DNA from: an uncultured Sutterella sp.
GTDB lineage: Bacteria; Pseudomonadota; Gammaproteobacteria; Burkholderiales; Burkholderiaceae_F
Assembly (NCBI GenBank): GCA_937943605.1
Contig: CALEAW010000045.1
Location: 1-64,000, forward strand
Direction of reading: 5' to 3'
Length of the DNA stretch: 64,000 bases
Program-made: the position numbers and the translations under genes
The notes under the pieces: model-generated
What the model saw: only the letters and a program-made list of their open reading frames with translations
What the model was told of the DNA's origin: nothing
The model's database searches: none
Shown here: piece after piece, positions 43,098-53,948 of the stretch
How the letters are laid out: the number at the start of each line of letters is the position of its first letter
Numbering within the stretch: position 1 is the stretch's first letter

Positions 43098-45518
43098 TTA
43101 AAACCAATCTTCGTCAAGATCATCATCGTCGTCATCGTCTTCCCAGGTCGACGTCAAAAAATCCGCATCAAAGAAGTCGTCACGATAAGGACGCCAACCT
43201 TGTCGAGAACCTCGACGGCCACCCGAGCGACCTTTCTTTGCGCCCTTAATCACATGACGCTCAAGATTGGTATCGAGTACAAAAGACATACGGCGGTTTT
43301 CAAGATCAACGTCTTCAAGACGAACAATGACACGGTCACCCACACGAACCTGAGCCATTTCTTCGTGAGAAGTCATGGTGAGGGCCTTTTCGTCAAATTC
43401 GTAATAGCCCCAGCCTAAGTTCGAAATGTGGATGAAGCCTTCAATCGCCGTATCTTTGAGCGAGACAAAAACACCTGCCGCGATCATGCCAGTCACAATC
43501 GCTTCATGACGACCCTTGCCATGACGAAGCATATAGTCGCACTTCAGGTAATTCATCACATCGCGCGTAGCATCATCGGCGCGACGTTCAGCCGCTGAAC
43601 AAAGAATACCTAAGCGCTCCCAAACGCGACGACGAGACTCATTGCGAGATTCGTCAGCCGGCTTGCGTTCAGCTTCAGGGCGGCTACCTAAACCGCGCGC
43701 CTGACGACTCACCATGACAGACGAATCATCAAAGACAACCTGCGGCACATACACACGACGAGACAAAATACCCTTAATCGTGCGATGTAAGAGTAAGTCT
43801 GGGTAGCGACGAATTGGCGACGTAAAGTGCGCATAAGCCTGATACTGAAGACCGTAGTGACCAATATTGACCGGGTCATAACACGCACGAGACATGGATC
43901 GTAAAATCGCTGTCTGTAAAAACTCGTTCTCTTTCGTGCGTTCAATGAGCTCCGCGAAACCTTCTGGTGTCGCTTCAGGTAGCTTTTCATTAAAGCTCTT
44001 CAACACAGCACGCAAGGTTTCGAGACGATCGGGACTAGGCTCATCGTGCACTCTGAATAACGAATCACGTTTTTTCTGAATCACAAAGTCAGCTGCACAG
44101 ACGTTCGCGACTAACATGCATTCTTCGATCAAACGATGCGCATCGTTATGGTCACGCACCTTAAAGTCACAAATCGTGCCCTTTTCATCAAAGACTGCCA
44201 TTGTTTCTTGCGTTTCAAGATCTAACGTATGACGCGCATTACGAGCAGCACGCAGGACTTTGAAGAGCGCATAAAGATGCTGAAGATCTTCAAGACGATC
44301 ACCAACGGCGGCAAGTCCCCCTTCTTCACCTTGTAAAGCGCTCCACACCTGCGTATAAGTGAGACGAGCGTGCGAATGAATGACAGCTGGATAGAACTGA
44401 TAGGCTTCGGTTTGCCCTTTGGCGTTCACAACCGCATCACACACCATCGTGAGACGATCGACACCAGGATTTAAAGAGCAAAGTCCGTTCGATAATTTTT
44501 CAGGGAGCATGGGCACCACGCTCGACGGGAAATACACACTCGTCGCACGCTTTTGGGCATCCACGTCCAAAGCGCTACCAGGCTTCACATAGTGACTGAC
44601 GTCTGCAATCGCCACAAGTAAACGCGTCTTACCGTCGTCGAGCGGCATACACCACACAGCGTCGTCAAAGTCGCGCGCATCTTCACCGTCAATAGTGACA
44701 AAGGGAATATCACGTAAGTCAACACGACGCCCCATCGAGCGATGATCCACTTCGTCGGGTAGCGCCGCGGCTTCCTCTAAGGTTGCATCACTAAATTCGA
44801 CAGGGAGATCATATTCGGCAGAAGCAATCGCAATTTCGCCCAAGGGGTCAAAGCGATTCCCAATCTCTTTGACAAAACGCGCAAAAACGTCGACGTAGGG
44901 CTCTGGTTTTTGAGACTCAGGCAAGAGTTCAACTTCAAAGGCCGCCTTCGTGAGATCAACTGATTCAGGCACATCAGCCATATCCATCATCATGACGACA
45001 GGCGCAAACGTATTGACAGGAATAACCTCAACCACGCCGGTACGGCGACGCTTGCGAGTCGGATTCAAGACGCGACAAACCCAACGCGTTTGATGACGTG
45101 CAACAAAGTTCGACAAATGCCAGTCGCCAGAAGCTTGACGGCGCATCATAAAGACGTCGCCCGGCAAGCACTTCAAGGTGAAGGGCACGGGCATCGAGAC
45201 GTCAGGGTCGCTTTGCAGCATCACAGTAAAGTTCGCCAACTCACGAGCACCGCGAACGACACCCGGCTCTGTTGCCGCTTCAGGATGACAGAACCAGTTC
45301 TTGTCCCCCGCCATAAAGCCTTCTTGATGCAAGGCAACCACAGCTGCGTTGCCTTTGGAGCGATCCCAACCACAAGCCTGCGCAATCTGGCGCTTTGCCT
45401 GAGAGTAAGAGATGTCCCCCTTGAGACTTTCTAAGTATGTACGCGCCTGGGCGAGCTCTTCGTTCGTCAAGACAATCGGTTCGACCTTCGCGGTCACAGT
45501 TTTTCTTTTCTTAGCCAT
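43098..45518 (-). CDS. rnr: Ribonuclease R
   Basis: A 3'-to-5' exoribonuclease that degrades structured RNA, 806 residues. It has the N-terminal helix-turn-helix-like and cold-shock domains, then the RNB domain with the catalytic acidic cluster IDGEDARDFDDAVWC, ASDVSHYVKPGSALD-like IADVSHYVKPG, and HYGLQYQAYAHFTSPIRRYPDLLLHR. An S1 domain follows near residue 690. The C-terminus is basic (KGAKKGRSGGRRGSRQG) and then very acidic (EDDDDDDDLDEDWF), a noticeable polyampholyte tail. Confidence 0.95.
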   Translation of the reverse strand: MAKKRKTVTAKVEPIVLTNEELAQARTYLESLKGDISYSQAKRQIAQACGWDRSKGNAAVVALHQEGFMAGDKNWFCHPEAATEPGVVRGARELANFTVMLQSDPDVSMPVPFTLKCLPGDVFMMRRQASGDWHLSNFVARHQTRWVCRVLNPTRKRRRTGVVEVIPVNTFAPVVMMMDMADVPESVDLTKAAFEVELLPESQKPEPYVDVFARFVKEIGNRFDPLGEIAIASAEYDLPVEFSDATLEEAAALPDEVDHRSMGRRVDLRDIPFVTIDGEDARDFDDAVWCMPLDDGKTRLLVAIADVSHYVKPGSALDVDAQKRATSVYFPSSVVPMLPEKLSNGLCSLNPGVDRLTMVCDAVVNAKGQTEAYQFYPAVIHSHARLTYTQVWSALQGEEGGLAAVGDRLEDLQHLYALFKVLRAARNARHTLDLETQETMAVFDEKGTICDFKVRDHNDAHRLIEECMLVANVCAADFVIQKKRDSLFRVHDEPSPDRLETLRAVLKSFNEKLPEATPEGFAELIERTKENEFLQTAILRSMSRACYDPVNIGHYGLQYQAYAHFTSPIRRYPDLLLHRTIKGILSRRVYVPQVVFDDSSVMVSRQARGLGSRPEAERKPADESRNESRRRVWERLGILCSAAERRADDATRDVMNYLKCDYMLRHGKGRHEAIVTGMIAAGVFVSLKDTAIEGFIHISNLGWGYYEFDEKALTMTSHEEMAQVRVGDRVIVRLEDVDLENRRMSFVLDTNLERHVIKGAKKGRSGGRRGSRQGWRPYRDDFFDADFLTSTWEDDDDDDDLDEDWF

Positions 45519-45581
45519 AATGATTCGAAATGCGATACTGTCGACAGTCTACACTTATGTCAAAACTTTTATACAGTTTAC

Positions 45582-45610
45582 TTGACAAAGACTTAGGGTC
45601 TCTGCATAAT
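45582..45610 (+). promoter_or_regulatory. Promoter of tRNA-Leu(CAG)
   Basis: TTGACA (45582-45587) and CATAAT (45605-45610) are spaced by 17 nt, a near-consensus sigma-70 promoter ending about 17 nt before the mature tRNA. Confidence 0.85.
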
Positions 45611-45626
45611 ACGTACTCTCAGCAGT

Positions 45627-45713
45627 GCCCGGATGGCGAAATTGGTAGACGCACCAGCTTCAGGTGCTGGCGCCTTCACGGGCGTGGAGGTTCGAGTCCT
45701 CTTCCGGGCACCA
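45627..45713 (+). tRNA. tRNA-Leu (CAG)
   Basis: A class II tRNA with acceptor strands GCCCGGA and TCCGGGC, a D loop with GGTAGAC, anticodon loop CTTCAGG (anticodon CAG), a long variable arm, a T arm with GTTCGAGTC and encoded CCA at 45711-45713. It has its own promoter and terminator. Confidence 0.95.
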
Positions 45714-45729
45714 CTGACCTAATTCTAGA

Positions 45730-45758
45730 AGGTCTGCGAAAAATCGCAGGCCTTTTTT
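45730..45758 (+). terminator. Intrinsic terminator after tRNA-Leu(CAG)
   Basis: GGTCTGCGA pairs with TCGCAGGCC around a short A-rich loop, followed by TTTTTT. Confidence 0.87.
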
Positions 45759-45811
45759 GTTATTCGCTATCCGTGCTATTCTGACGGCAATACGACATTA
45801 AGAGAGTTGTT

Positions 45812-46252
45812 ATGCCGACTTCTGCCCCTTCGCTCACTGCCTTCCCGTACTGGATCGAACGACGTCCTGACGGCTATCGCGCACATTTCCCTAATTATCC
45901 TGAGTTTGAACCGCTAGCGCCCACGATTCAAGCGCTCGTCGAAAACCTGCAAGCTGGCTTTTTGCCGATTCTTGAAGCCAGGCTCAAAAATGACAACTTA
46001 CCTGAGCCCCTTGCACCCTGTGCTGGTGAAAACATCTTGCAACTCACCCCTACCTACGCTACGAAGCTTCATCTCATATTAGCCATCAAGGCACAACGCT
46101 TTTCAACGGGCGAACTCTGTAAACGCATTGGCTGCCTCCCCCAAGAAGCGACACGTATTATGAAGCTCACACACCCCACCAAAATCGATACGCTCGCGTC
46201 AGCGATCTCGGTGCTTGGCGGCAAAATCGAATGTCAAATTGACTTCAAGTAG
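45812..46252 (+). CDS. HicB-like protein, apparently orphan
   Basis: A protein of 146 residues laid out like E. coli HicB. The N-terminal half (FPYWIERRPDGYRAHFPNYPEFEPLAPTIQALVENLQAGFLPILEARL, then LPEP) resembles the HicB partial RNase H fold. The C-terminal half (ATKLHLILAIKAQRFSTGELCKRIGCLPQEATRIMKLTHPTKIDTLASAISVLG) resembles its helix-turn-helix DNA-binding domain. HicB normally neutralises the HicA mRNA interferase encoded next to it, but no hicA-like gene is adjacent here. It could be a solitary regulator or the remnant of a toxin-antitoxin pair. It lies 98 nt after a tRNA-Leu and is closed by a terminator. Confidence 0.75.
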   Translation: MPTSAPSLTAFPYWIERRPDGYRAHFPNYPEFEPLAPTIQALVENLQAGFLPILEARLKNDNLPEPLAPCAGENILQLTPTYATKLHLILAIKAQRFSTGELCKRIGCLPQEATRIMKLTHPTKIDTLASAISVLGGKIECQIDFK

Positions 46253-46256
46253 CTAA

Positions 46257-46297
46257 AAAGGCACGTCCCAAAGAAGAACGTGCCTTTCATTTTTTAT
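46257..46297. terminator. Terminator between the hicB-like gene and the MscS gene
   Basis: AAAGGCACGT pairs with ACGTGCCTTT around an 11-nt loop, with T-rich sequence on the plus side and A/T on the other. It probably serves both convergent genes. Confidence 0.83.
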
Positions 46298-46308
46298 TGT
46301 GATTCGCT

Positions 46309-47742
46309 TTATGCGCCCGTCTTTACACGAACGGGCAATTCGCCCATGTCGCACTTACGAAGATTGATTTCAAGCTGATTAAAGGGCACTTCAATGCCTT
46401 CTTCTTTGAATCGCTTGAGAATCGCGATCGCGATTTCGGTCTTAATACCTGCCGTACCGTTGACTGGGTCTTTGACCCAGAAGCCAAGACGCAAGTTAAT
46501 CCCTGAATCCGCAAAAGTATCCAAATAAGCCCAACCACGTCGTTCGGTATCAATACGAGGACGAGGACGCATCCCTTCTTCAAGCATGATGGCGAGCGCT
46601 CGTTCAACATCAGCATCATATGCGACAGAAATGTCTACATACTGTACTGACGCGTGCTCACTATAAGAGTGATTAAGCACAGAACTCGTCACAAAGCTTT
46701 CGTTTGGCACAATGCTCTCAACACCATCAGCATTACGAACCACCGTAAAGCGCGTATTAATTTCAGTCACGCGACCACGGAAGCCTGCAACGGTCACCAA
46801 GTCACCAATTTTGATCGACTTATCGAGCAAAATAATGAAGCCCGAGATGTAGTTTGAAGCAATCTTTTGTAAACCAAAGCCGAGCCCCACACCTAAGGCA
46901 CCACCGAAGACCGAAAGGATCGTGAGGTCAATCCCCACCGTACCCAAGGCGATGATGACTGCCAACACCATGAAGGTCACCGTGATTACACGCTTTAGGA
47001 CCACCTTGATGTTGTCGGAGAGCGTATCCAAGCCATCAATCAACTGATTGATCATCGAAGCGAGCCAGTTCGCAATGCCTAGCGTAAGGAGTACCGAAAC
47101 GATGGCCACAAAGAGCATCCAAACCGTCATGCTCCCACCCCCGATGGGGATCACGGTCGAATCGAGATACGAAATGACATCAGTGAGAATGCCAAAGAAT
47201 TGAAGGACTGCCAACACCCAGAACGTGATCGTCACCACACGACGCACACCAGGCGTCAGGACTCGTAACCCCATCCCACCATGCAAGAAAGCCATCAAAA
47301 GTGAGAGCAACGCATAGGCATAAAAGATGTTGTAGGCCACACGTGCAATCACCATCGACTGCGCCGAATAATCGGTCGTCTTAACGATGACATAAACAAC
47401 CAACGCAAGGATGGAGCCAGCCAACAAACTAAACGACACGTTATGTGTAAAGCCCACCACAAAGCGACGCCCATAAGCAGCCATCCCTTTTGCGCCAAGC
47501 TCAGGTGTCCACTTATCGACCAGACGATTGACGCGGCGTGAAAGCCAAAAACCAAGTCCGGCACTCACCAACACAGCGATCAACTGCAAAATGACATTCT
47601 CCCAAGAGAGATGTTGCAGCAGTTGTTGAATGACGTCAGTGAAACGGTCAGCCGTCGCCGAAATCACCTCAGCTGCGTTGTCAGTGAGTTTCGAGACATC
47701 AAGTCCTCCGGGGACCAATTCAGGATTCTCTGGCGTTGCCAT
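46309..47742 (-). CDS. MscS family mechanosensitive ion channel
   Basis: An inner-membrane channel of 477 residues that would open under membrane tension to relieve osmotic shock. Five or so hydrophobic segments fill the first 280 residues. The pore helix region is LTILSVFGGALGVGLGFGLQKIASNYISGFIILLDKSIKIGD, with its alternating glycines and alanines. The beta domain VTVAGFRGRVTEINTRFTVVRNADGVESIVPNESFVTSSVLNHSY follows, then the C-terminal alpha/beta domain. It is longer than E. coli MscS (286) because of added N-terminal helices, closer to the YbdG/YnaI style. It stands alone. Confidence 0.9.
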   Translation of the reverse strand: MATPENPELVPGGLDVSKLTDNAAEVISATADRFTDVIQQLLQHLSWENVILQLIAVLVSAGLGFWLSRRVNRLVDKWTPELGAKGMAAYGRRFVVGFTHNVSFSLLAGSILALVVYVIVKTTDYSAQSMVIARVAYNIFYAYALLSLLMAFLHGGMGLRVLTPGVRRVVTITFWVLAVLQFFGILTDVISYLDSTVIPIGGGSMTVWMLFVAIVSVLLTLGIANWLASMINQLIDGLDTLSDNIKVVLKRVITVTFMVLAVIIALGTVGIDLTILSVFGGALGVGLGFGLQKIASNYISGFIILLDKSIKIGDLVTVAGFRGRVTEINTRFTVVRNADGVESIVPNESFVTSSVLNHSYSEHASVQYVDISVAYDADVERALAIMLEEGMRPRPRIDTERRGWAYLDTFADSGINLRLGFWVKDPVNGTAGIKTEIAIAILKRFKEEGIEVPFNQLEINLRKCDMGELPVRVKTGA

Positions 47743-47764
47743 GATTACCTCAAAACAAAAGTGA

Positions 47765-47799
47765 TTAAAAAAGCCGCCCCCGTGATCGGATGGCGGCTT
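47765..47799 (-). terminator. Terminator after the phosphoribosyltransferase gene
   Basis: On the minus strand AAGCCGCC pairs with GGCGGCTT around a 13-nt loop, and a run of T follows. Confidence 0.82.
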
Positions 47800-47838
47800 G
47801 ATGCAATCAGTATAGCCTGACTTTGCCTGCGATGATGC

Positions 47839-48360
47839 TTATTCGGTCTTCATCTTCGCTTCGACTCTCTCAATGAGCTTCTCGGGACCCATATCGTCAT
47901 AACACTCAAACGGCTGATGAATCCAAGGATTGTCTTCAAGATATTCAACGTGCCAGTCTGGTACGAGCACCGAGTGCGCCTTGTACCAAAGCACGGCCAC
48001 GCGGATTTCGGTGATGCCAGGATAACGTTGCTTCAAGTGAGCGATGACTTCACGAATCGTCTTACCAGAGTCAACCATGTCGTCAACCAACAGCACGCGA
48101 CCCTTCAATTCAGAGACGCCAGTAATGCAATCGGCAATATCTAAATCGCTCTGAACCGTCCCCTTGGCTTCACGATAGGAGCTCGTCGCTAACACAGCGA
48201 GCGGCATATCGTACACGCGGCTAAAGAAGTCGCCCGGGCGCATACCGCCACGCGAAAGACACAAAATGCTGTCAAACTGCCAGCCGCTCTTGGCGACGGT
48301 GTAAACCAGCTTTTCATTAAGGTCGATGTACTCTTCCCAGGTGTAAGAAATGTCCGACAT
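47839..48360 (-). CDS. Purine phosphoribosyltransferase (hypoxanthine/xanthine type)
   Basis: A nucleotide-salvage enzyme of 173 residues from the ATG at 48360 (MSDISYTWEEYIDLNEKLV); the open frame extends eight codons further upstream. The PRPP-binding signature is VLLVDDMVDSGKT, preceded by ILCLSRGGMRPGD (PPi loop) as in type I phosphoribosyltransferases. Ring-binding WHVEYLEDNPWIHQPFE is typical of the Gpt/Hpt group found next to purA in Betaproteobacteria. Substrate preference among hypoxanthine, guanine and xanthine cannot be told. Confidence 0.85.
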   Translation of the reverse strand: MSDISYTWEEYIDLNEKLVYTVAKSGWQFDSILCLSRGGMRPGDFFSRVYDMPLAVLATSSYREAKGTVQSDLDIADCITGVSELKGRVLLVDDMVDSGKTIREVIAHLKQRYPGITEIRVAVLWYKAHSVLVPDWHVEYLEDNPWIHQPFECYDDMGPEKLIERVEAKMKTE

Positions 48361-48485
48361 GAGTGTTTCTCTGAACAGTGACAAATAAAAGGGAAATCGT
48401 GCAAGAATGCACGGATTTAAAGTAAAGACAGGATTTTAGACGAAAACCCCGTGAATCACAATGATTGAGCGCAAGAGAAGGATAA

Positions 48486-48529
48486 AAAATAAGCGGCCGA
48501 TTGCAAAACGTGCACCGACCGCTTTTTTT
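48486..48529 (-). terminator. Terminator after purA
   Basis: AAGCGG-CG pairs with CG-CCGCTT, with long A and T runs on either side, lying just downstream of the purA stop. It implies a separate promoter for the phosphoribosyltransferase. Confidence 0.78.
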
Positions 48530-48559
48530 GTTTACCGTTTAGTCTAGGCTAACGCTAGA

Positions 48560-50208
<1,649 letters not shown>

Positions 50209-50403
50209 TTAACTTGCCACCATCCAAACAATCACCATGCCAAGAACCACCATGATGGTGCCTGTAATGCGTAATTGCTGATCAGGTGATTGAGAAAGTC
50301 GGCTCACGGCCTTTTTCCAAGCACCCGGTGCAATCATCGGCAAAAAACCTTCGATCGTTAACACCCAACCGAGCGCTAATATCAAGACATCTAATTTGCT
50401 CAT
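50209..50403 (-). CDS. yjeT: DUF2065 (YjeT-like) small membrane protein
   Basis: A protein of 64 residues with two hydrophobic segments (VLILALGWVLTIEGFLPMI and ITGTIMVVLGMVIVWMVA). It matches DUF2065, found between hflC and purA in many Proteobacteria. Its ATG overlaps the hflC stop as ATGA. Function unknown. Confidence 0.87.
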   Translation of the reverse strand: MSKLDVLILALGWVLTIEGFLPMIAPGAWKKAVSRLSQSPDQQLRITGTIMVVLGMVIVWMVAS

Positions 50404-51272
50404 TGACGATCTTCCGACTTGAAGTAACGGAAGAAATCTGCCGATGGATCCACAACCATCACGTCGCTCTTATCGGAAAAGCTCTGACGATAGGCTTCAA
50501 GACTACGATAAAAACGAGCAAATTCTGGATCTCGACCAAAAGCCTTGGCATAGATGTCAGCGGCTTGAGCGTCGCCTTCACCCTTGATGCGTTGGGCATC
50601 ACGATAGGCCTGAGCCAAGATCACTTCGCTTTCGCGATCGGCGGCAGCGCGAATACGTTCAGCTTGAGCGGCACCCTTAGAACGTTCTTCACTCGCCACA
50701 CGCTTACGTTCAGCTTCCATACGGCGATAGACGGATTCCGAAATTTCAGGAGTAAAGTCAACGCGCTTCATACGCACGTCCACAATACCGATACCCACGT
50801 CACGCACGCGCTCCTGCAAAAGCTGGGCAATTTCGACCATAGCCTTTTCACGTTCAGAGCTCGTGATCTGGTTGACGGTACGCTTATTAACCACCACGTT
50901 CAAGACGTCACGCAACAAAGCACTCACGCGGTTGGCAGCAGCAGGTTCGCTACCCTGGAAAGACACCCAGTAAAGACGCGGATCTTCAATACGCCACTTC
51001 ACAAAGGTATCAATCAAGAGGTTCTTCTTTTCACTCGTCTGAACGAGGTCAGCACCAGCGCCGTCCAAATTCAAAATGCGCTTATCAAGATAAACGACAT
51101 TCTGTAATGGGGGCGGAAGCTTCACGTGAATCCCAGGTTCAGAAATCACCGTCTTCAATTCACCCAGCGTGAAGACCAACGCATATTCACGTTCATTCAC
51201 CGTGTAGACGCACATACGCATCAAACCGGCAACGACGAGAGCGGCAATCAAAAGATTAGAAAGTTTCTTCAT
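50400..51272 (-). CDS. hflC: FtsH protease modulator HflC
   Basis: A membrane-anchored SPFH/prohibitin protein of 290 residues that with HflK encloses and modulates the FtsH protease. An N-terminal membrane segment (LLIAALVVAGLMRMCVYTV) is followed by VNEREYALVFTLGELKTVISEPGIHVKLPPPLQNVVYLDKRI and a long helix rich in alanine, glutamate and arginine (RMEAERKRVASEERSKGAAQAERIRAAADRE). hflK ends 9 nt upstream. Confidence 0.95.
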   Translation of the reverse strand: MKKLSNLLIAALVVAGLMRMCVYTVNEREYALVFTLGELKTVISEPGIHVKLPPPLQNVVYLDKRILNLDGAGADLVQTSEKKNLLIDTFVKWRIEDPRLYWVSFQGSEPAAANRVSALLRDVLNVVVNKRTVNQITSSEREKAMVEIAQLLQERVRDVGIGIVDVRMKRVDFTPEISESVYRRMEAERKRVASEERSKGAAQAERIRAAADRESEVILAQAYRDAQRIKGEGDAQAADIYAKAFGRDPEFARFYRSLEAYRQSFSDKSDVMVVDPSADFFRYFKSEDRQ

Positions 51273-51281
51273 GTCAACTCC

Positions 51282-52826
51282 TCATCGGCGATCGCGCATT
51301 AAGCGCTGATAGTCGATCGTGCTCGGTGCGGGCGTCGTCTTCGAAGCCGCATCGGCAGCCGCAGGGGCCGTCGTCACGGGTTCATTAGCCAAAGCGGCGT
51401 CCTTCTGAGCCTGCGTGAGAGCATCATTCTTCGTGTGGTTCACGATCTTATCAAGCGGCAGATACAAGAGATTGTTGCCACCCTTGGCGTCGACATAAAC
51501 CTTGGTCACGTTTTGCATGACGTCACGCACCGTATCGACATAAAGACGATCACGCGTTACTTCAGGAGCCTTGCTGTACTGAGCCTGCATAGCCGAGAAG
51601 CGATCGGCATCACCTCGCGCCGTTTCAACAATACGTGCCTGATAGCCCAATGCTTCTTCCTTCAAGCGAGCGGCCGTACCTTCAGCCTTCGGAATGACGG
51701 CATTGCGATAGGCTTCACCGAGGTTAATCGAACGTTCACGGTCCTGCCCCGCCTTCACGGCATCGTTAAAGGCAGCCTGCACCTGCTGAGGCGGCTGAGC
51801 ATTCTGAATTGCCACGCTCATCACTTCAATACCGGACTGATAGCGATCCAACATGGACTGCATGGACTTCTTCACAGCATCAGCAATTTCGGCTTTACTT
51901 TCAAAGAGCACGCTGTCCATGGTCTTACGACCGACCACTTCACGCATGGCCGATTCAGCAGCCTGTGTCACCGTCAAGTTCGGTTGACGAATACGGAAGA
52001 CATAGTCACGCGCCCCTTCGCCCGGCTTAATGCGGTACTGCACCGTAAACTGAACGTCCACAATGTTTTCGTCGTCGGTGAGCATCAAGGCTTCACGCAA
52101 ACGATCAGAGCGACCCGCAAAACCAATTTCGGCCGTACGCACGCTACTGACATCCACAATCTGCACATCTTGAATCGGCATCGGCAAGTGCCAACGGAAG
52201 CCCGGTGCCGTCGTTTCGGTATAGCGACCAAACGTCGTCACGATCCCGCTCTGACCTTCAGGCACGATATAAAAGCCCGTCGCACCCCAACCAATGGCAG
52301 CCAAGGCCAACATGACCGAGAAGCCAATGCCAGCGCCCTTACCCTTATTACCTTTAGGCGGACGAGGAATACCACTCATGCCACCTAAACCACCAAAAAG
52401 ACCACGACCCCCCGTTGCTCGACGCTCACGACGCGGCGCTTCTTCTTCACGCCAATCATCATTGTCATAGCGGTGTGCCTGCGGACGAGCAGGTTCGTCA
52501 TCTTCACGAGTAAAGTCGTCACGGCTCTTTAAATCATCAAAAGAATGCGACTTCTTATTTTTGTCTTGACGCATCTTGTCTGCCTTGTCGACAGCGCCCT
52601 GGAACATATCCGTGAATTCTTTCCAGAGGCGATCAATATCGTCAGCGCCGTCATCACGACGACGGTTCTTGTCCTCGCGGCGATCGTCGCGATCATCGCG
52701 GTCATCTCGGTGGTCACGACGATCTTCATCATCGGGACGACGAGGTGGCTCTTCTTCGGCAGGACGTTCGTCCTTGCGCGGTTCCTCATCAGAGGAACGG
52801 CCCCAGCGGGGGTCATTGAGCGACAT
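51282..52826 (-). CDS. hflK: FtsH protease modulator HflK
   Basis: The partner of HflC, 514 residues from the ATG at 52826 (MSLNDPRWGRSSDEE, the family start); the frame extends five codons further. The first 160 residues are unusually long and charged, with dense Arg/Asp runs. The membrane segment is GIGFSVMLALAAIGWGATGFYIV, followed by the SPFH domain (VPEGQSGIVTTFGRYTETTAPGFRWHLP) and coiled coil. The C-terminus is alanine/threonine-rich. E. coli HflK is about 419 residues, so the charged N-terminal extension is a real difference. Confidence 0.94.
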   Translation of the reverse strand: MSLNDPRWGRSSDEEPRKDERPAEEEPPRRPDDEDRRDHRDDRDDRDDRREDKNRRRDDGADDIDRLWKEFTDMFQGAVDKADKMRQDKNKKSHSFDDLKSRDDFTREDDEPARPQAHRYDNDDWREEEAPRRERRATGGRGLFGGLGGMSGIPRPPKGNKGKGAGIGFSVMLALAAIGWGATGFYIVPEGQSGIVTTFGRYTETTAPGFRWHLPMPIQDVQIVDVSSVRTAEIGFAGRSDRLREALMLTDDENIVDVQFTVQYRIKPGEGARDYVFRIRQPNLTVTQAAESAMREVVGRKTMDSVLFESKAEIADAVKKSMQSMLDRYQSGIEVMSVAIQNAQPPQQVQAAFNDAVKAGQDRERSINLGEAYRNAVIPKAEGTAARLKEEALGYQARIVETARGDADRFSAMQAQYSKAPEVTRDRLYVDTVRDVMQNVTKVYVDAKGGNNLLYLPLDKIVNHTKNDALTQAQKDAALANEPVTTAPAAADAASKTTPAPSTIDYQRLMRDRR

Positions 52827-53203
52827 AAGCGAAGCTCCCATTAGCGTTAGTGTTGAATATCATCGTCACCGATGGCGAGAGAGGCTCTCACAGCCCTTCA
52901 CGGCGAGGACGATTCTTCTCAAATTGAACCTATCATTTTAATAAATTTTCTTAGGTTTTCCCGTATCAAATGCGAGTCATTTACACGATTCTTCTCGTTT
53001 TTCCGCCTACTACGAGATCGACGTCAGGAAAAACGATAGGGAAAAGACTAGACCGACCTCGTCTAAAATGTTTCAAGGTATTGCACATTGACCCGACCCA
53101 TGAGAGCCCATAGGCAAGGATCACCTTGTCCCAAGGTTTAACAACAATCCAATGTGCCTTAAATCATGCTTTTTAAATTGACCCCTTTTAAAAAGGAATC
53201 GAC
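52827..53203. other. Divergent promoter region hflK / yjiH-like
   Basis: No gene is seen. A 10-bp perfect inverted repeat TCGTTTTTCC (52995-53004) / GGAAAAACGA (53027-53036) lies in the middle with a 22-nt spacer. Close to the start of the plus-strand gene, CCTTTT and AAAAGG pair so that the ribosome site could be folded away. Both observations are structural only. Confidence 0.5.
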
Positions 53204-53899
53204 ATGACCTCAGCTCAGACCTCCGGCGAAGAAAAGGTTGGCATTGGTGCCTATATTTCTTTAGCTTTCGCCATCGTCTTCTTCTCAGGTGTATTAGCTA
53301 GCTCACAGTGGTGGGGCATTTTCGACTTTACAACCGTCAACGGCGGCTTCGGTAAGGTCGTTGTCAGCGTCACAGATGCTGGCGACACGATCAAAACAGC
53401 CATGGGCAACTTCCGTGGCAAGGGTGGCTCAGGTGCCATCGACGGCTTCATGTTTGCTTTAAGCCTCGTACCGACCATTATGTTCGCCCTCGCCATGATC
53501 ACGGTCTTTGAATACTACGGTGCTTTGAAGGCCGCCCGTAAGTTGCTGACCCCGATTCTTCGTCCGGTCATCGGCATCCCGGGTACCGCTGCGCTCGCTT
53601 TGATCGCTTCTCTTCAGTCGACCGACGGTGGTGCTGCCCTGACTCGCCAGTTGAAGGACGCTGGTGAATTGAGCGAAACCGAAGTCAATACCTTTGCCGC
53701 CTTCCAGATGACAGCTGACGCTGGCATTACGAACTTCTTTAGTTCTGGCGCCGTGCTCTTTACGTTGCTTGCCGCTGATGGCCAGCCTGCTGTGCCCGTG
53801 ACCTTGGGTCTTTGCCTTGGCGTGATCCTTCTCGGTAAGGTTTTCGCTGCCAACTTGATGCGCCTCTTCCAGATTCGTCGCGCGCTTAAGGCCAACTAA
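53204..53899 (+). CDS. YjiH-like nucleoside-recognition (Gate) domain membrane protein
   Basis: A membrane protein of 231 residues with about five hydrophobic segments. It belongs to the Gate/nucleoside-recognition group that includes E. coli YjiH and spore maturation protein SpmA. ALIASLQSTDGGAALTRQLKDAGELSETEVNTFAAFQMTADAGITNFFSSG is the recognisable core. It forms a pair with the YjiG-like gene 49 nt downstream. The substrate is unknown; a paired transporter is the usual suggestion. Confidence 0.75.
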   Translation: MTSAQTSGEEKVGIGAYISLAFAIVFFSGVLASSQWWGIFDFTTVNGGFGKVVVSVTDAGDTIKTAMGNFRGKGGSGAIDGFMFALSLVPTIMFALAMITVFEYYGALKAARKLLTPILRPVIGIPGTAALALIASLQSTDGGAALTRQLKDAGELSETEVNTFAAFQMTADAGITNFFSSGAVLFTLLAADGQPAVPVTLGLCLGVILLGKVFAANLMRLFQIRRALKAN

Positions 53900-53948
53900 T
53901 CCACACGCACTTGAATCGTTAAAGAACACAAAAGCAAAGGAATTCAAA

